A DNA stretch of 64,000 nucleotides from Vicugna pacos (GCF_048564905.1 NC_133004.1:43134105-43198104), one strand, 5' to 3'. Counted from the stretch's first letter, positions 1 to 12,660 are shown. Made by a program: numbers and translations. Notes: generated by a model not told the origin, from the letters alone.

Positions 1-114
1 TAAACAGCTTTTGATCTCAAGCCTGTTTAACTGATTTTATTCACAGGCAGAAGTTGTGGTTGAGGGGAGAGGGTGGCGTGGGAACAGCTCCACAAATACA
101 CATGAATAAAAAAT

Positions 115-835
115 CGCGTGAAGACAGCGTGGCAGTTCCTCACAAAGCGAAACACAGCCTCACAAGGAGACCCAGCAACCACTCCCGGCAATTCACCCAA
201 GTGAGCTGAGAATTTGTCCACATGGGAACCTGCACACATTTATTCATAATTGCCCCCAGCTGGAAGCAGCGAAGACGCCCTTCAGTAGGTGCACAGAGAA
301 ACTGTGGTCCAACAGACAACGAACTGTTACTCAGTCTTAAAGAGAAGTGAGCATCAAGCCATGAAAAGACACGGAGGAGCCTGAAATGCACGTGACCAAG
401 GGAGAGAGGCCAGTCTGCGTGATTCCAGCCACGCGGCCTGGAAAAGGCAAGCTCATGGAGGCAGTATGAGGCTCAGTGGTTGCCAGCGGTTCAGGGGGAT
501 GAGGGGAGGGGTAGATGGGGTGAGCACAGGGGATTTTTAGGCAGTGAATCTATTCTGTGTGATACTGCAATAGTGGAAACACGTCATTATGCATTTGTCA
601 AAACCCACAGAACTGCACAGCACAAAGTGAACCCTGTTGTCGACTATGGACTTTAGATAATGATACTAATGCATCAGTATTGGTTCAATTGTCACGAAGG
701 TACCACACTTAAGTAAGATGTCAGTAACAGAGAAATCTCTTACAGAGGGGACCATATGGGAACTCTGTATTATCTGCTCAGGTTTTTAATGTAAATCTAA
801 AACTCCTCTAAAAAATAAACCTATTAATAATGTTT
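115..835 (+). repeat. Old LINE-1 3' end (L1M/L1MB-like)
   Basis: The segment follows the familiar end of L1 ORF2 and its 3' UTR: a 'gacccagcaa' motif near 163-172, a 'tattcataattgcccccagctggaa' -like block, then a tail with 'cattatgcatttgtcaaaaccca' and 'aaactcctctaaaaaataaa'. It is strongly diverged, so it is an old copy shared with other mammals. No intact reading frame remains. Confidence 0.75.
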
Positions 836-1639
836 CTAAAATGAGATAATGACACCCACAGCTTCCAAACAATTCTCTTAAAACAATTTTATGAAAGTCA
901 ACTCTGCCAATTTAATCAGCCCTAACTTCCAACAAGTCCTTTTGAAGATCAGACAGAAGATGAAAGAGGCTCCTTAACCAGATTTCAAATGAGATTTTCA
1001 ACCACAATGTCAGAAAAATGTCACCTAAAATTTAAGACTGGATTTTATTCTTTTCATTTAAATTATTTTCAAAAACTTTGCCTTTGAAAGCTTCATTAAG
1101 TTGAGAAGATAAAACCATTCTTATAACCAGTTTCCTGAAGTCACAGGGGAGTTCTGGCTAAAAGCGCGTAAAATCTGCATCAGTAAGCCTGCTGCTGGCA
1201 TCCCCAAAAGCAACCCTCTGCGCGCACGTCCATCTTTTCTCCAGTTCATTTCACTAGTTCCAGTGAACACTGACCCATGCTCAGACATCACCTTGAGTAG
1301 TGGTCCCCAGGCTAAAGGAAAGCAGCGTTTCTCCTTCCAAGATGTATCTCCATGAATCTTTCAAAAAGAGACAGACGGGCACACCTGCTTCACTGGCAGA
1401 CCGCCTTGACTGGCAGACTCATCACACCGACATACACTTAAACAGCCCTCCTCACCCCCTAAAAAAAGTCAGAGGGCAATGGTTTAATCATTTATGAATC
1501 CTGAAGTCTGATCTCCTCAGGCAAGCCTTCAATTTGATGTTTGATTATAAAACGGACAAATAAATATTCTAGAATGTATTCTCAATTTCCTTTCCAACTG
1601 AAGTTTTGCAAGTACTCACTAAAACAATCCTATCACATC
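836..1639. other. Unassigned intronic DNA
   Basis: AT-rich sequence with no codon structure or repeat family that I recognise. A short open frame at 1300-1497 has no supporting features. Confidence 0.5.
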
Positions 1640-1915
1640 TCTTGTCTTGGAACCCACAGACCTTCCCACTGCCCCACTGCCCTCAGAGGAGAACCGACCT
1701 CCTTCCCAGGCCCTGAGCACAAGCTGCTCCCCCAGCTCATGCCAGCCACTTACCGGTCCTCCGCGGACTCCCTTCCTCTCCTGTGGACCTCAGCTCAAAT
1801 GCAACCTTCCCCTCACCGTGTCAAAAGGATCCCCAGCTCCCCGCACAACCTTTTTCTGTAAGACTTCACTGTTTTATTTTTTTCTCAGCCTCAGCATTAT
1901 CAGGAGTGTTAGCAA
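1640..1915 (+). repeat. LINE-2 fragment
   Basis: The 'gacctcagctcaaatgcaacctt' block at about 1789-1811 and the following 'gacttcactgttttatt' match the L2 tail region upstream of its 3' end. It is cut off by the L1 that follows. Diverged, assignment moderate. Confidence 0.5.
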
Positions 1916-1919
1916 ACGA

Positions 1920-2690
1920 TCAATGATGGAGAGGGTGTGGAGGAGAGAGAACCCCCCTACACTGCTGGTGGGAATGCAGTTTGGTGCAGCCACTGTGAAA
2001 ACAGCATGGAGATTCCTCAAAAGACTAGGAATAGACTTACCATATGATCTAGCAATCCCACTCCTGGGCATATATCCAGAGAAAAATATAATTCAAAAAG
2101 ACACATGCACCCCAATGTTCACAGCAGCATTATTTACAATAGCCAAGACATGGAAACAGCCTAAACATCCATTAGACAGACTGGATAAAAAAAAGTGTGG
2201 TGTATTCACACAATGGAATACTACTCAGCCATAAAAAAGAATAAAATAATGCCATTTGCAGCAACATGGATGGACGTGGAGATCATCACCCTAAGTGAAG
2301 TGAGTGAGAAAGAGAAAGAAAAATACCATGTGGTATCACTCATATGTGGAATCTAAAAAAAGAGAGAGACATAAATGAACTTATTTACAAAACAGAAACA
2401 GACTCACAGACATAGAAAACAAACGTATGGTTACCAGGGGGGAAAGTGGGTGGGAAGGGATACACTAGGAGTTTGAGATTTGCAGATACTAATGACCATA
2501 TATAAAAAGGATTCAACCGTACAGCACAGGGAACTATATTCAGTATCTTGTAGTAACCTATAATGAAAAAGAATGTGAAAATGAATAAATGTATGTACAT
2601 GTATGACTGAAACACTACGCTGTCCACCAGAAACTGGCACGACACTGTAAACTGACTACACTTCAATAAAGAAAAGAATGTTTCTGGGTG
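1920..2690 (+). repeat. 5'-truncated cetartiodactyl LINE-1 3' end
   Basis: Encodes the last part of L1 ORF2 in a fairly well preserved form: readable peptides include LPYDLAIPLLGIYPEKNI and FTAALFTIAKTWKQPKHPLDRLDK. It continues through a 3' UTR that ends 'actgactacacttcaataaa'. Much less diverged than the surrounding L1M pieces, so a younger insertion of the artiodactyl/camelid L1 lineage. The 5' part of the element is missing. Confidence 0.85.
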
Positions 2691-2739
2691 TCAGGAAGCA
2701 GTCAGAGAGACTAAATACATGTGCCGGGAGCCAGGGTGC

Positions 2740-2825
2740 GGGGTGCAGGGCGTGGCTCCTGGCTCCGCCACCCCATCAGTTGTGATGCTGGCCTCCTGCG
2801 CTTTACTTTTCCCATCTAAGAAAAT
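2740..2825 (+). repeat. Possible MIR fragment
   Basis: The run 'tggctccgccacccc ... ttttcccatctaagaaaat' follows the MIR order of 'ctccaccactta ... tttcctcatctgtaaaat'. Short and diverged. Confidence 0.35.
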
Positions 2826-3440
2826 AAATTTTTAATTGTGGTTAAAAAAAAACATAAAATTTACCATCTTAACCATTTTTAGCAGCAGTTCAGGAGTGTT
2901 AAGTATATTCACAGTCCGGAACTTCTTCATCTGGTAAAACCCAAACTACACCTACTGAACCCTAACTTCCTAATTCCGCTCCTCCAGCCCCTGGCGACCA
3001 CCATTCAAATTTCTGTTTCTATGAATCTGGCTACTTTAGATACTGAACATAAGCAGAATCATAGTGTTTGTCTTTTTGTGTGTGTGTGGCTGGTTCATTC
3101 ATCTTGTCCCCAAGGTCCATCCATGTTGCAGCATGTGACATAGGGTGTCACATATACTCTGTGTACCTATATACCATATTTATTTACCCAGTCATCTGTC
3201 GATGGACTTCTGGGTTGCTCCTACCTCTCGGCTATCGTTAATAAGATAATACTGCAGTGAACATGAGTGTGCAAACATCTGTTTGAGTTTTTGTTTCCTA
3301 TTCTTTTGGATACAGACCCAGAACTGGGATTGCTGAATCGTATGGTGATTCTGTTTTTTTTAAGAATCTCCACACACTCTGACGTAGCAGTCGCACCATT
3401 TTACACTCCCACCAACAGTGCACAAGGGCTGCAATTTCTC
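2826..3440 (-). repeat. Old LINE-1 3' end, antisense (L1M)
   Basis: Reverse-complement L1 3' UTR and ORF2 end: 'aaaatttaccatcttaaccattttt', 'ccatgttgcagcatgtgacat', 'cagtcatctgtcgatggactt', and 'ccaccaacagtgcacaaggg' follow each other in the usual order. About 600 bases, well beyond chance similarity. Confidence 0.85.
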
Positions 3441-3504
3441 ATCTTTAATAGTGATGATAGTAATCACTTCATCAGACAGTGGCACCCAGAAGTACAGTGT
3501 GTTA

Positions 3505-3660
3505 ATATTACCATCTTGCTGATTTACTGTTCAGTCTGTCTCCTCCTACAAGAATATCAACTCCCAGGTATACGATTCTTGCCTATCTTGTTCATCACTG
3601 AATTCCCCGCACAAAGAGCTGCGACTAGCACACAGCAGGAGCTCCGAAGCATCTGAATTA
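3505..3660 (+). repeat. LINE-2 3' end
   Basis: The order 'tgtctcctcctacaagaatatcaactcc ... cttgttcatcactgaattcccc ... gcacacagcaggagctc' mirrors the L2 3' terminal consensus (tgtaagctcc, ttcactgtatcccc, gcacatagtaggtgctc). Confidence 0.65.
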
Positions 3661-4479
3661 TTTCAGCACTCAGAACACAGGGTCTTCACAAAAGCTGCTC
3701 CAGGGATAAGGTGTTTGCTTATTTGTTAATGCTCTGCAATTTAAAAAAAAAAACTAATTCCTGCACTTTTGTGGTCTTGGTGGATTCCTGAAAACACATT
3801 CCAGCACCATCCACTGTCATGCAGTGAAGAAAGCAGAGCTTGGGAAGGAGGGGGAAAACTTCCCAGAGCATTTTAGTAAAGTTTCCATAATTCTGTGTCA
3901 AATAATTCTCACATGGAGGGCACTGATGACACCAGCGCCCAGCACTCCACACAATGAGGCAGTCTGATCCGATGCTTCGATACAACCTCAGTCCCAGTGC
4001 AGCGGCCCCCTGGTCTGTGCCGTTGTCTTCAGTCACTCAGTGTTCATCTCCTTGGCCCTCAGCGCTGATCTAGGAGACACTGTTCGTAAGGGTGACTGCA
4101 CCACCATCTCTGGCCTCCCCTCCTCAGGTCCCTGAGCACAGTCTCATCCAGCTTTCCCAGACCCCTCAGTTAATTCCGGGTTACACCCAAAGAGCAGACA
4201 AACACTGTTCCTCAGGAGCCAGCACAGCAAGAGCCTACCAGGGTCGCCCAGGGCGGAGGGGAGGTCATTTCAAGCTGTGTAAACTTGAGTTTGGAGGGAG
4301 CTCTTCTTGGCAGTCTTTTAGGAAAGATCACGGACGGAAAGGACTGAGCGACACACCCTCCTCACCTCGTGGTCTTAACTAGAACTTCTGACGAGACAGG
4401 TGTTTTGACTCCAAGTGTTTAGAGGGCCCTTCTTGGACCATATAAATAAGAAAAAAAAAACCTGTCAAAGGAGTGAAGT
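3661..4479. other. Unassigned intronic DNA
   Basis: No gene or clear repeat. Open frames at 3719-4036 (minus) and 4092-4382 (plus) show no recognisable domain. Confidence 0.5.
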
Positions 4480-4695
4480 GTCCTGACACCTACAACTCTG
4501 AAATGCCTAAAACATGAGATGGACTGACAGGTGAGAGATGGGTAAAGGATACACGTGTTATAAACACAGCAGAAGGTTAATGGGAGAATCTAGGAGGAGC
4601 TTACACGCAGCCACTATATAGTTAGTTCTCCAACTTCTCTTTATATTGGAAATATACATAATAAAACGTCGAAATTTTTTTTGAAAATTTGAAAC
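4480..4695 (+). repeat. Possible old LINE-1 3' UTR tail
   Basis: Ends with 'ttctctttatattggaaatatacataataaaa', a typical tail of L1M-type 3' UTRs, preceded by a matching low-complexity pattern. Family cannot be fixed by eye. Confidence 0.45.
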
Positions 4696-5814
4696 ATTAA
4701 AAAAGGTTTAACTGTCTCACAGACAATTAAAGAACTCTACAGATTTCTAATGTAATTTAAAATTCTCCTTTTTATCTGTATAAAGAATGCTTTATAAAAG
4801 AAAAAATTCCTCTTATTTTCTCCTCAAATATTACTAAGTATTCCCAAATAACCTACACCATATCTGGCTCTTCAAAACCATAAAAACTGCTGTAATCTCC
4901 AAAATAAGCATGTATTCTTAGTCCCGGAATTCCCCTTGGGAACTGGTACCTAACAGGGCCAAAGCTCTCACAAGGCCTAGGTGTGACCTTAGAAGCTATA
5001 AAAAAAAAAAAAAACTGTTCACACCCCAAAGAAAATCATAGGCAAAAAATTAAAAGCCTAACACACACTGGGCAAGGGTCACTCGCTAGCTCAAGGGAAA
5101 GGTAGGGCCTGTAAGATCTATTGTTTCCTTCTTATCTGCAGGATGCAAAAATCGACAAGATTTTTCCCGTCATATAAAACTACCGCTTATAAAGCAAAGT
5201 GGTCGACGACTAAGCGGGCCAGTACTCACACCCACTCCGAGAAAGCCCGTGCCTCCTTACCCACCACAGTCACACAGACAACAGCATTTTCTCATCTCGA
5301 TTTTAATCAGCTTTGGACAGAAGAGTAGGTTCTTGGGGTAAATACAGACAGACCAGAATTTAAACAAAACCCACCACCCTACACACAACTACAGAGTTAT
5401 TCCGCGTGTGAACAAGACCGGCTGGGACACCCCCTGTTCCTTTGAGGAGGATCACACCTGTTACTTCCAGTATTTTGAAAGAGTGATGACAGGATTCTAG
5501 AAAAGCACTTCCCAGTACAGGGCACCTGAGTCGACAAAGCAGAGACACGTGTGGGACCAGGACGCTGTTCTTGGGGACTGTCCGACCTCTGCGCAGCCGG
5601 GGGCGGGGTGCCCTGCAGCTGAAAGGGGCCGTGAGCGTCACGGGTACAGAGAACTCCCTGCAGCAAGTGAGGGCCCAGAGGGCGAGATGAAAAAGCATTT
5701 TCTTTTAATGACTTAAAACTTCCCAAATTTGTCCCCCAAAACATAAACCTCTAAAATCAAGAAGCTGAGCACACCCCAGAGAACACACCCAGAGGTCTCT
5801 GCCAAAACATGTCA
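4696..5814. other. Unassigned intronic DNA
   Basis: AT-rich to 5.1 kb, then mixed composition. Two overlapping minus-strand frames around 5360-5744 have no domain and no splice context; I see no gene. Confidence 0.5.
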
Positions 5815-6125
5815 TCAGCTTTTCAAAGAGGAAAAAGTCTGAAATCAGCCAGAAGAGGACACCTTACCCAGGGGCGGGGAACATCCAACTGACAGGATTT
5901 CTCATCAGAAACTGCGGCAGCGAGAGGAAGCAGCTCATTTTTCAAATGAAGGAAATAAAAACTATCAACCCTGAATTCTGCACCTGCTGAAATTATTCTT
6001 CAAGGACAAAAGAAAAATTAAGACATTCTAGGATGAAGGAAAATGAAGAATTTGTCAGCAGCAACCCTACGCTGGAGAAATGGCTAAAGGAAGCTCTTTA
6101 AAAAGAAAGGAACGGTAAGCGGAGG
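5815..6125 (+). repeat. Old LINE-1 fragment, ORF1 3' region (HAL1/L1M-like)
   Basis: Phrases such as 'caaccctgaattctgcacctgctgaaattattcttcaagg' and 'gagaaatggctaaaggaagctctt' correspond to the end of ORF1 in HAL1 and L1M elements. The Tigger1 transposon begins just after it. Confidence 0.6.
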
Positions 6126-6137
6126 AGGCCTGGAACA

Positions 6138-8320
6138 CAGGCAGACCTCGGAGCCCGCAGGCTCGCTCCCTGGCCACCGCCACAGAGCACGTACAGTAGT
6201 GCGGCAAGTCGCACACATTTTTGGTTTCCCGGTGCAAGAGGAAAGTTATGTTTACACGACACTGTAGTCTAGTAAATGTAAAACAGAGTTATGTCTGAAA
6301 AAACAATGTATGTATATCTTAAATAAAAAATTCTTCATTGCTAAAAAGTGCTAACCATCATCTGAGCCTTCAGTGAGTCGTGATCCTTTTGCTGGTGGAG
6401 GGTCCTGCCTCAGTGCTGGTGGCTGCTGACTGGTCAGGGGTGGCCGCTGAAGGCGGGGGCGACTGTGGCTATATCTTAACATAAGACAACAGCAATGTTT
6501 GCCACACTGACTGGCTCTTCCTTTCAGGAACGTTTTTCCGGCAGCATGCATGCTGTTTGACAGCATTTTCTCCGTGGAACTTCTTTCAAAATTGGCGCCA
6601 GTCCTCTCAAACCCTGCCTTATCAACTAGATATCTGTAATATTCTCGAGCCTCCGTGCTCATTCCCACAGTCTTCACAGCGTCTTCATCGGGAGTAGATT
6701 CCATCACAAGAAACTGCTTTCTTCACTCATCCATAAGTAGCAGCTCCTCAGCCAGCAAAGTTTCCCTGCAGCAGTTCAGCTACATCTCCAGGCTCCACTG
6801 CTACCTCTAGGTCTCTCGCTATTTCCACTACATCTGCAGTTACTTCCTCCTCTGAAGTCATCTGTGAGGGTTGGAATCAACTTCTTTCAAAGTCCCGTTA
6901 AAGCTGGTATTTTTACCTCTTCCCATGAATCATGAATGTCCTTAATGGCTCTAGAATGGTGATCCCTTTCTGGAAGGTTTTCAATCAACTGTGCCCAGAT
7001 CCAGCAGAAGAATCCCCACCTATGGCAGCTATAGATTACAAAATTTATTTCTTAAATAATAAAGCTTGAAATTTGAAATCACTCCTTGATCCCTGGGCTG
7101 CAGAATGGCTTGTGTCAGCATGGAAACAACATGAATCTCGCTGTCCACCTCCATCAGAGCTCTTGGGGGACCAGATGCCTTGGCAATGAGCAGCAGTGTT
7201 TTAAATTGAATCTTTTTTTCTGAGCAGTAGGTCTCAATAGTGGGCTTCAGAAATTCAGTAAACCATGTAGTAAACGGATGGGCTGTCCATCCAGGCTTCA
7301 TTGTGCCGCCAACAGAGCACAGGCAGAGTCAATCTAGTCTTATTCTTAAGGGCCCTGGAATTTTCTGAATGGTAAAGAAGCATCAATTTCAAACACAAGA
7401 CATCAGCTGTATTAACCGTGAACAAGACGGTCAGCCCCTCCTTCGAAGCCAGGCACTGACATCTCCTCTCCAGCTGTCAAAGTCCTAGACGGCATCGCCT
7501 TCCAGCAGAAGGCTGATTCGTCTGCAATGAAAGCCGGTTGCTTGGTGCGGCCACCCTCGTTAACTATCTGAGCTCGATTTTCTGGAGAACTTGCTGCAGT
7601 CGCTGCTTCCCCTCACACTTCTATGTCACAGAGACGGCTTCTTTCCTTAAACCTCATGAACCAACCTCTGCCAGCTTCAAACTTTTCTTCTGCAGCTTCC
7701 TCACCCTCTCAGCCTTCAAAAAATTGAAGAGAGTTTGGGGGGCTCCCTCTGAATGAGGCTTTGGCCTACAAGAATGTTGTGACTGGTTTCGCCTTTCATC
7801 CAGACCACTAAGACTTTCTCCACATCAGCAATGTGGCTGTTCCACTGCACCGTTCACCTGCTCACTTGAAGCAGCACCTTCCGTTTCCTTCAAGGACTTT
7901 TCCTTTGCAACCACAACTTGGCTCAATGTTTGGCCCAAGAGTCCAAGCTTTCCACCTGTCACAGCTTTCAACATGCCTTCCTCACTAACCTTAACTGTTT
8001 CTGCCTTTCAATTTAAAGTGAGAGGCCTGCGACTCTTCTTTTCAGCTGAACACTTAGAGATCACGGCAGGGTTATTAATTGGCCTGATTTCAATATTGCT
8101 GTGACTCAGGGAATAAGGAGGTGTGAAGACAGGGTGAGAGGTGGGGGGACAGCCCGCTGGAGGAACAGTCAGAACACACACAACATTCGTCAGTTAAGTT
8201 CACATTACGTGGCTGCGGTCTGCGGTGCCCCACAAAACAATCACAACAGTAACATCAAAGATCACGGCCCACAGGCCACCGTAACAAATGTACCCAGATT
8301 TCGAAAGATAACAAAATTAG
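6138..8320 (-). mobile_element. Tigger1 DNA transposon (pogo/Tc1-mariner superfamily), decayed
   Basis: The left end (CAGGCAGACCTCGGAG at 6138) resembles the Tigger1 terminal repeat CAGGCATACCTCG. It is followed by the known 3' UTR ('cacatttttggtttccc', 'acactgtagtctagtaaatgt'), then the transposase in reverse, then the 5' UTR ('aacatcaaagatcac', 'ttattaattggcctgatttcaatattg'). The far terminal repeat is lost or too diverged to see beyond about 8320, where an L1 begins. A cut-and-paste element that has been inactive in mammals for a long time. Confidence 0.9.
6351..8064 (-). pseudogene. Tigger1 transposase relic (related to TIGD1)
   Basis: The C-terminal frame (6351-6707) reads MESTPDEDAVKTVGM, GFERTGANFERSSTEKMLSNSM, SQQPPALRQDPPPAKGSRLTEGSDDG, close to the C-terminus of human TIGD1 as I remember it. 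A central frame (7029-7301) reads [35 protein letters not shown] and [21 protein letters not shown], from the DDE catalytic domain. In the active family this region reads LLLIDNAPSH; here it reads [10 protein letters not shown], so a catalytic Asp is gone. The ATG position (about 8064) is mutated, and several frameshifts and stops separate the pieces. Length about 1.7 kb, as in the family. Nonfunctional. Confidence 0.9.
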
Positions 8321-8327
8321 GAGATTC

Positions 8328-9270
8328 ACTGTAAGAAAAGCAAACGACCCATTTTGAAAATGGGCAAAACACACAAAGAAACATTACACTGAGGAGGAAA
8401 CACAGACAGCAAGCAAGCATGTGAAAAGATACTCAGCATCGCCAGCCATGAGAAAAGCGCGGCATCACAACACATCCACTGAAACAGCGAAAACGAACAG
8501 CAGAGACAAAACCAAAGGCCAGCAGGGTGCAGAGAACCTGTCCCTCCTACAGTGCTGGCGGGAGCGGAGCTCGTCACAGCCCTTTGGAAAACAGTTCTCC
8601 AGTTTCTTACAAACCTAAACATTCACCTACCACATGACCCAGCAGTGCCACTCCTGGACGTTATCCCAAAGAACCGAAGCTTAGGTCCACACAATTGTTC
8701 ATAGCACCTCTAGTTATAATATATAAAAACGAAACAGTCGAAGTGTCCCGCAACAGGCGAAGCGGTAAACTGTGGTGCATCACACCACGGAACACGACTT
8801 AGCAATAAGCAGGAACCAACTACTGACACACACAACCCGGAGGGGCCTTAAGGGCGTTACGTCGAGTAGGGAAAAAGCCAACCTCAAAAGGTTACGTACC
8901 GCATGATTCCATCTATGTAACACTTCCAAAGTAACAGGTTACAGAGACGGAGAACAGACTGGTCACTGGCGGGGGTCAGGGACGGCTAGGGTGACCACGA
9001 GAGGCAGCGGGAGGAGGCCCAGGCCTCTGTGATGGCGGATTAGTTCTCTATCTCGCATGCAGTGGGGGTTATGGGAATCTACACGGGTGGTAAGATGACA
9101 CAGACCTGCACACACACTGTACCAACATCAATTTCCTGATTTTGAGACCAGGTTACAGTTACACGAGCTGTAACCAGCGAGAGGAAATGGGTGAAGACCA
9201 AACCAGACCTCTCTTTGTAACTTTCTGTGAATTTAAAATTAGTTCAAAATTAAAAGTTGGTTTTTTTTAA
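8328..9270 (+). repeat. Old LINE-1 3' end (L1M)
   Basis: Begins with 'caaacgacccattttgaaaatgggcaaa' and proceeds through the ORF2 C-terminal region ('catgtgaaaagatactcagcatc', 'accacatgacccagcagtgccactcctgg') to the 3' UTR ('ccgcatgattccatctatgta', 'acagagacggagaacagactggtcactggcggggg'). Diverged, no open ORF2. Confidence 0.85.
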
Positions 9271-11265
9271 AGTGTACATCACCTAAGGGAAAAACCAAGT
9301 TTCTATACCCTGGTGACTGGACAGAAGGAACTGGTGCACGCCTGAGCTCCAGTTACACGGGTCTGGCGAGTCATCCCAGGAAAACAGGCAGGGGGACTAA
9401 GAAGAGACCTTGGCTCAAGAGCAGAGAAGTGTGGTTCCCCTGCCAGGCACTCATCGCAGTCTCTGACTGGGATGGCATCAGGATGCTAATGAAACACCAG
9501 CCAGACTTTCAAAGACAGAACAGTCAAGGTCCAACGTCACTGACTGAACTTCAGGGCTCGCTCAGTCCAAAGATGTGACACCAGATGGGAGCGAGCGGGT
9601 GACACCTGACTATGGTCTCTGCGCCGCACCAGCAAGAGCCTGGCTTTTCTCACCTTCTTCCCAGGCAGGGATGACACCCACCACCAGAGGATTCCTTAAC
9701 ATTTCAGAGTCTAGGGAAGCAGCAGCCCAGACATAAGCTGCCATGAAGGGCTCTCAGTCTGAACCAGCTCATTACAAACTACACTATGATTCATTATAAC
9801 AAAGAAATGTTCCACGTTTCTGGGTGGTGGTTAATTTTTATTTGACAACACAGCTAATATGACAAAAAGAATATTTTATAAAGTAGTCTCCCCCCCCCAA
9901 AAAGTAGTCCCACACAGCACCTTGGTTGGCCTGTTCAAAACAGTCAGTGAATCAGTAATTAACATGAACTAAGCACTTGCCGGCAGCCTTAACTGAGAGG
10001 CAAGTAATTTTCTCCTTCAGGATTTGGAGCAAGCAGAAGTAAAGGTATGTCACTTCTTCTCCACTTACATGGAGATTAGGTTCGTTCTTCTACACAAATT
10101 AATTCTCTGGGATTTCAAGAACAGATAATGTGTGTAACTACAGCAGTCAAATCACCAAAACCTGCGAACGGGGCAAATACTGTCTTTTCAGTTTCCACAG
10201 AAATAATTCTCATTGATTAACAGCTCTACCCCCATTCAGTCATTTTCAGTTTTTCCACCACACAAAAAGCAAAACCACAAGCTCATGCAGAAAAAGCAAA
10301 TAAGAAGCAAAAAGAAAAAGCAGCTACAACCCCGCCACACGCTGAGATAATCACAGTTAGCATTTCAGGTTCATCCTTCCGGGGTACAGACAAGTTACAC
10401 GCACATGGACACAGAAAGAGAAATGGAAATGCATAAGCATGTTTAATGGGACAACCTGAATGTCACAGATGTCGATGGCACAGGCAGCGTGGGGCCCAGG
10501 TTGCACTAGGGCGGCTTGGTCCACTTTTAGTGCCATTTGCTTTCTTACAATTAGCACCTGACTGTATCACGTCTCCTCTCAACCAAACTAGCACTTTTAA
10601 AAACTCCACTCTATCCATTTCAAACAACTTTGTAAAAATCATGATAATCAATAAAAAGAAAATTAAATCTCAAATATCATAGGACCAAGACATGCCTTTT
10701 ATATGAAAACTAAGTTTCTTAGGCCACAATTTATCTCAGTCATTCTTAGCTTATTTTAAATTAAAACTCACTCCCAAAAGGGGAAAGACTCACTGCACTC
10801 ATGAAAGCAAAACAGTCTAAAGAGCAAGATCTAACAGAGGAAGAACGACCAGCTTTCCGGTTAAGTCAGGTAAAGGTGGGCATCTTTCAGTACATAGAAG
10901 CCTATGCCCTTGCCTTCTGACTCCTTTCCTCCTCCGAAACCTTGCTCCCTAAGCCACACCCTCTCTCGTCTATCTTTAACTTTTATCTTTCCCACCCTCT
11001 TCTTTCCGTCACTCTACAAGCACGTTCAAACCCCTCCAATCTCATCCCCTTTGAACAACGACATCTCTTCAGAGCTATCACGCAATCTCTTTTCTCCTCA
11101 CATAAATTATTAGAAAGAGTAGTCTGCACTTTCACTGATTCTTAAACAGAGATCATCTGAACATTATTAATAAGCTTGAGTCAGTAGGTATTTACTGAAC
11201 TGTGTATGCCCTTCACTGAAGCTCAAATAGTAACACTGTGGTATTGGAACAAAGAAAGATAAAAA
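9271..11265. other. Unassigned intronic DNA
   Basis: No clear gene. A pyrimidine-rich block at 10.9-11.1 kb resembles old LINE (L2/L3-like) sequence but I cannot assign it firmly. Confidence 0.45.
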
Positions 11266-12524
11266 GATCGATAGAACGGAATGGAGAGCCTAAAAACTGA
11301 ACCATGTATAAAAAGTCTTTAAAAGAGGAGTCTCTTCAACTAATGATGCTGGGACAACTGGGTATCCACAAACAAAAATCAACTCAACATGGATCAGTGA
11401 GCAAAATGCAGAAGCTAACACCATAGAACTCTTAAAACAAAATGTAGGAAGGGGTAAATCTTCACGGCCCTGGTTTTGGCAATGTGTTCTTAGATAGGAC
11501 ACCAAGAGCACAGGCAACAAAAAACATAAATTGGACTTTATCAAATAAAACTTTTGTACATCAAAGGACACTACTAACAAAGTGAAAGGACAACCTACAG
11601 AATGAGAGAAAATACTTGCAAATCATGTATCTAATAAGGGCCTAGTATCCAGAATATATAAAGGACTCCTACAACTCGAAGACAAATAATCCAATTGAAA
11701 AATACAAAGGAGATGAATAAACGTTTCTTCAAAGAAGATACACAAATACCCAAAAAGCCCATGGAACCATCCTCGACCTCACCAGTCATTAGGAAATGCA
11801 AACCAAAATGACCATAAGACTGCACTTCACACCAAGCAGAATGGCTATTGTAATTTTCTCTGAAGTACAGTAACAAGTATTGACAAAGATGTGGAGAAAT
11901 TGGAACTTTAATACGTGTAAAATGGTTCAGTCACTCTGGAAAACACTTTAGCGGTCTTTCAAAAAGTTGAACACAGAATCACTATATGACCTAGCAATTC
12001 CACTAGGAATATACCTAGAAGAACTTAAGACAAGTATTCAAATAGTTGTACATGAATGTTCATGGAGCACTTTTGACAACAGCCAAAGGGTGGGAACCAT
12101 CCAAATGTCCATCAACCAACAAACGGGTGAACAGGTTGTGCTATGTCCACACAATGGAATACTGTTCAGCAAAAAACAAAAACAAAACAAACAAACAAAC
12201 CCACTACTGATGCCTGCCACAATGCAGATGAACCTTGAAAACATGACGCAAAGCAAAAGCAGCCAGATTCAAAAGGCCACGTGCTGGATGGTTCCATTAA
12301 TGTTAAACGTCCAGAAAAAGCAAATCTACGTAGACAGAAAGCAGATCAGTGACAGCCAGGGATGGTGCAAGGACTGACTGCAAACAGGAAGGAGGAACCT
12401 TGAGGGTGATGAAATTGTTCTAAAATTGACTGGGTGATGGTTGCACAAGTCTGTAGATTTACTAAAAAGTCACCAAACTGTACGCTTCAAATGGGTGAAT
12501 TTTACGGTACATAAATTGAACCTC
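11266..12524 (+). repeat. LINE-1 ORF2 C-terminal region and 3' UTR (L1M)
   Basis: Over 1.2 kb of recognisable L1: 'catagaactcttaaaacaaaatgtaggaagggg', 'ttggactttatcaaataaaacttttgtacatcaaagg', 'gatgtggagaaattggaac', 'atgacctagcaattccac', then the 3' UTR with 'ggttgcacaagtctgtagatttactaaaa' and a terminal 'taaattgaacctc'. Frames are broken throughout. A vic-type SINE sits precisely in its 3' terminus. Confidence 0.9.
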
Positions 12525-12660
12525 CGGGGGACAGTATAGCTCAAGTGGTAGAGCACATGGTTAGCATGCATGAGACCCTGGGTTCAATCACCAGTAACTC
12601 CTCTAAAAATTTAAAAAACAATCTAATTACCTCCCCCTACCAAAAACAAAAACAAAACAA
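12525..12660 (+). mobile_element. Camelid tRNA-Ala-derived SINE (vic-1 type)
   Basis: tRNA-like head with A box (tatagctcaagtggtagagc) and B box (gggttcaatcacc), anticodon-loop region 'gttagcatgc', and the family tail 'ctaattacctccccctac' plus an A-rich end. Flanked by a 12-base target duplication, aaattgaacctc (12513-12524) and aaattgtacctc (12661-12672), one mismatch. Inserted in the end of the L1 above. Confidence 0.93.

Noticed and set aside
1647-2234. 195-codon plus-strand frame as a gene
   Set aside because: Its right half is L1 ORF2 (LPYDLAIPLLGIYPEKNI) and its left half is L2 sequence. A chance fusion of two repeats.
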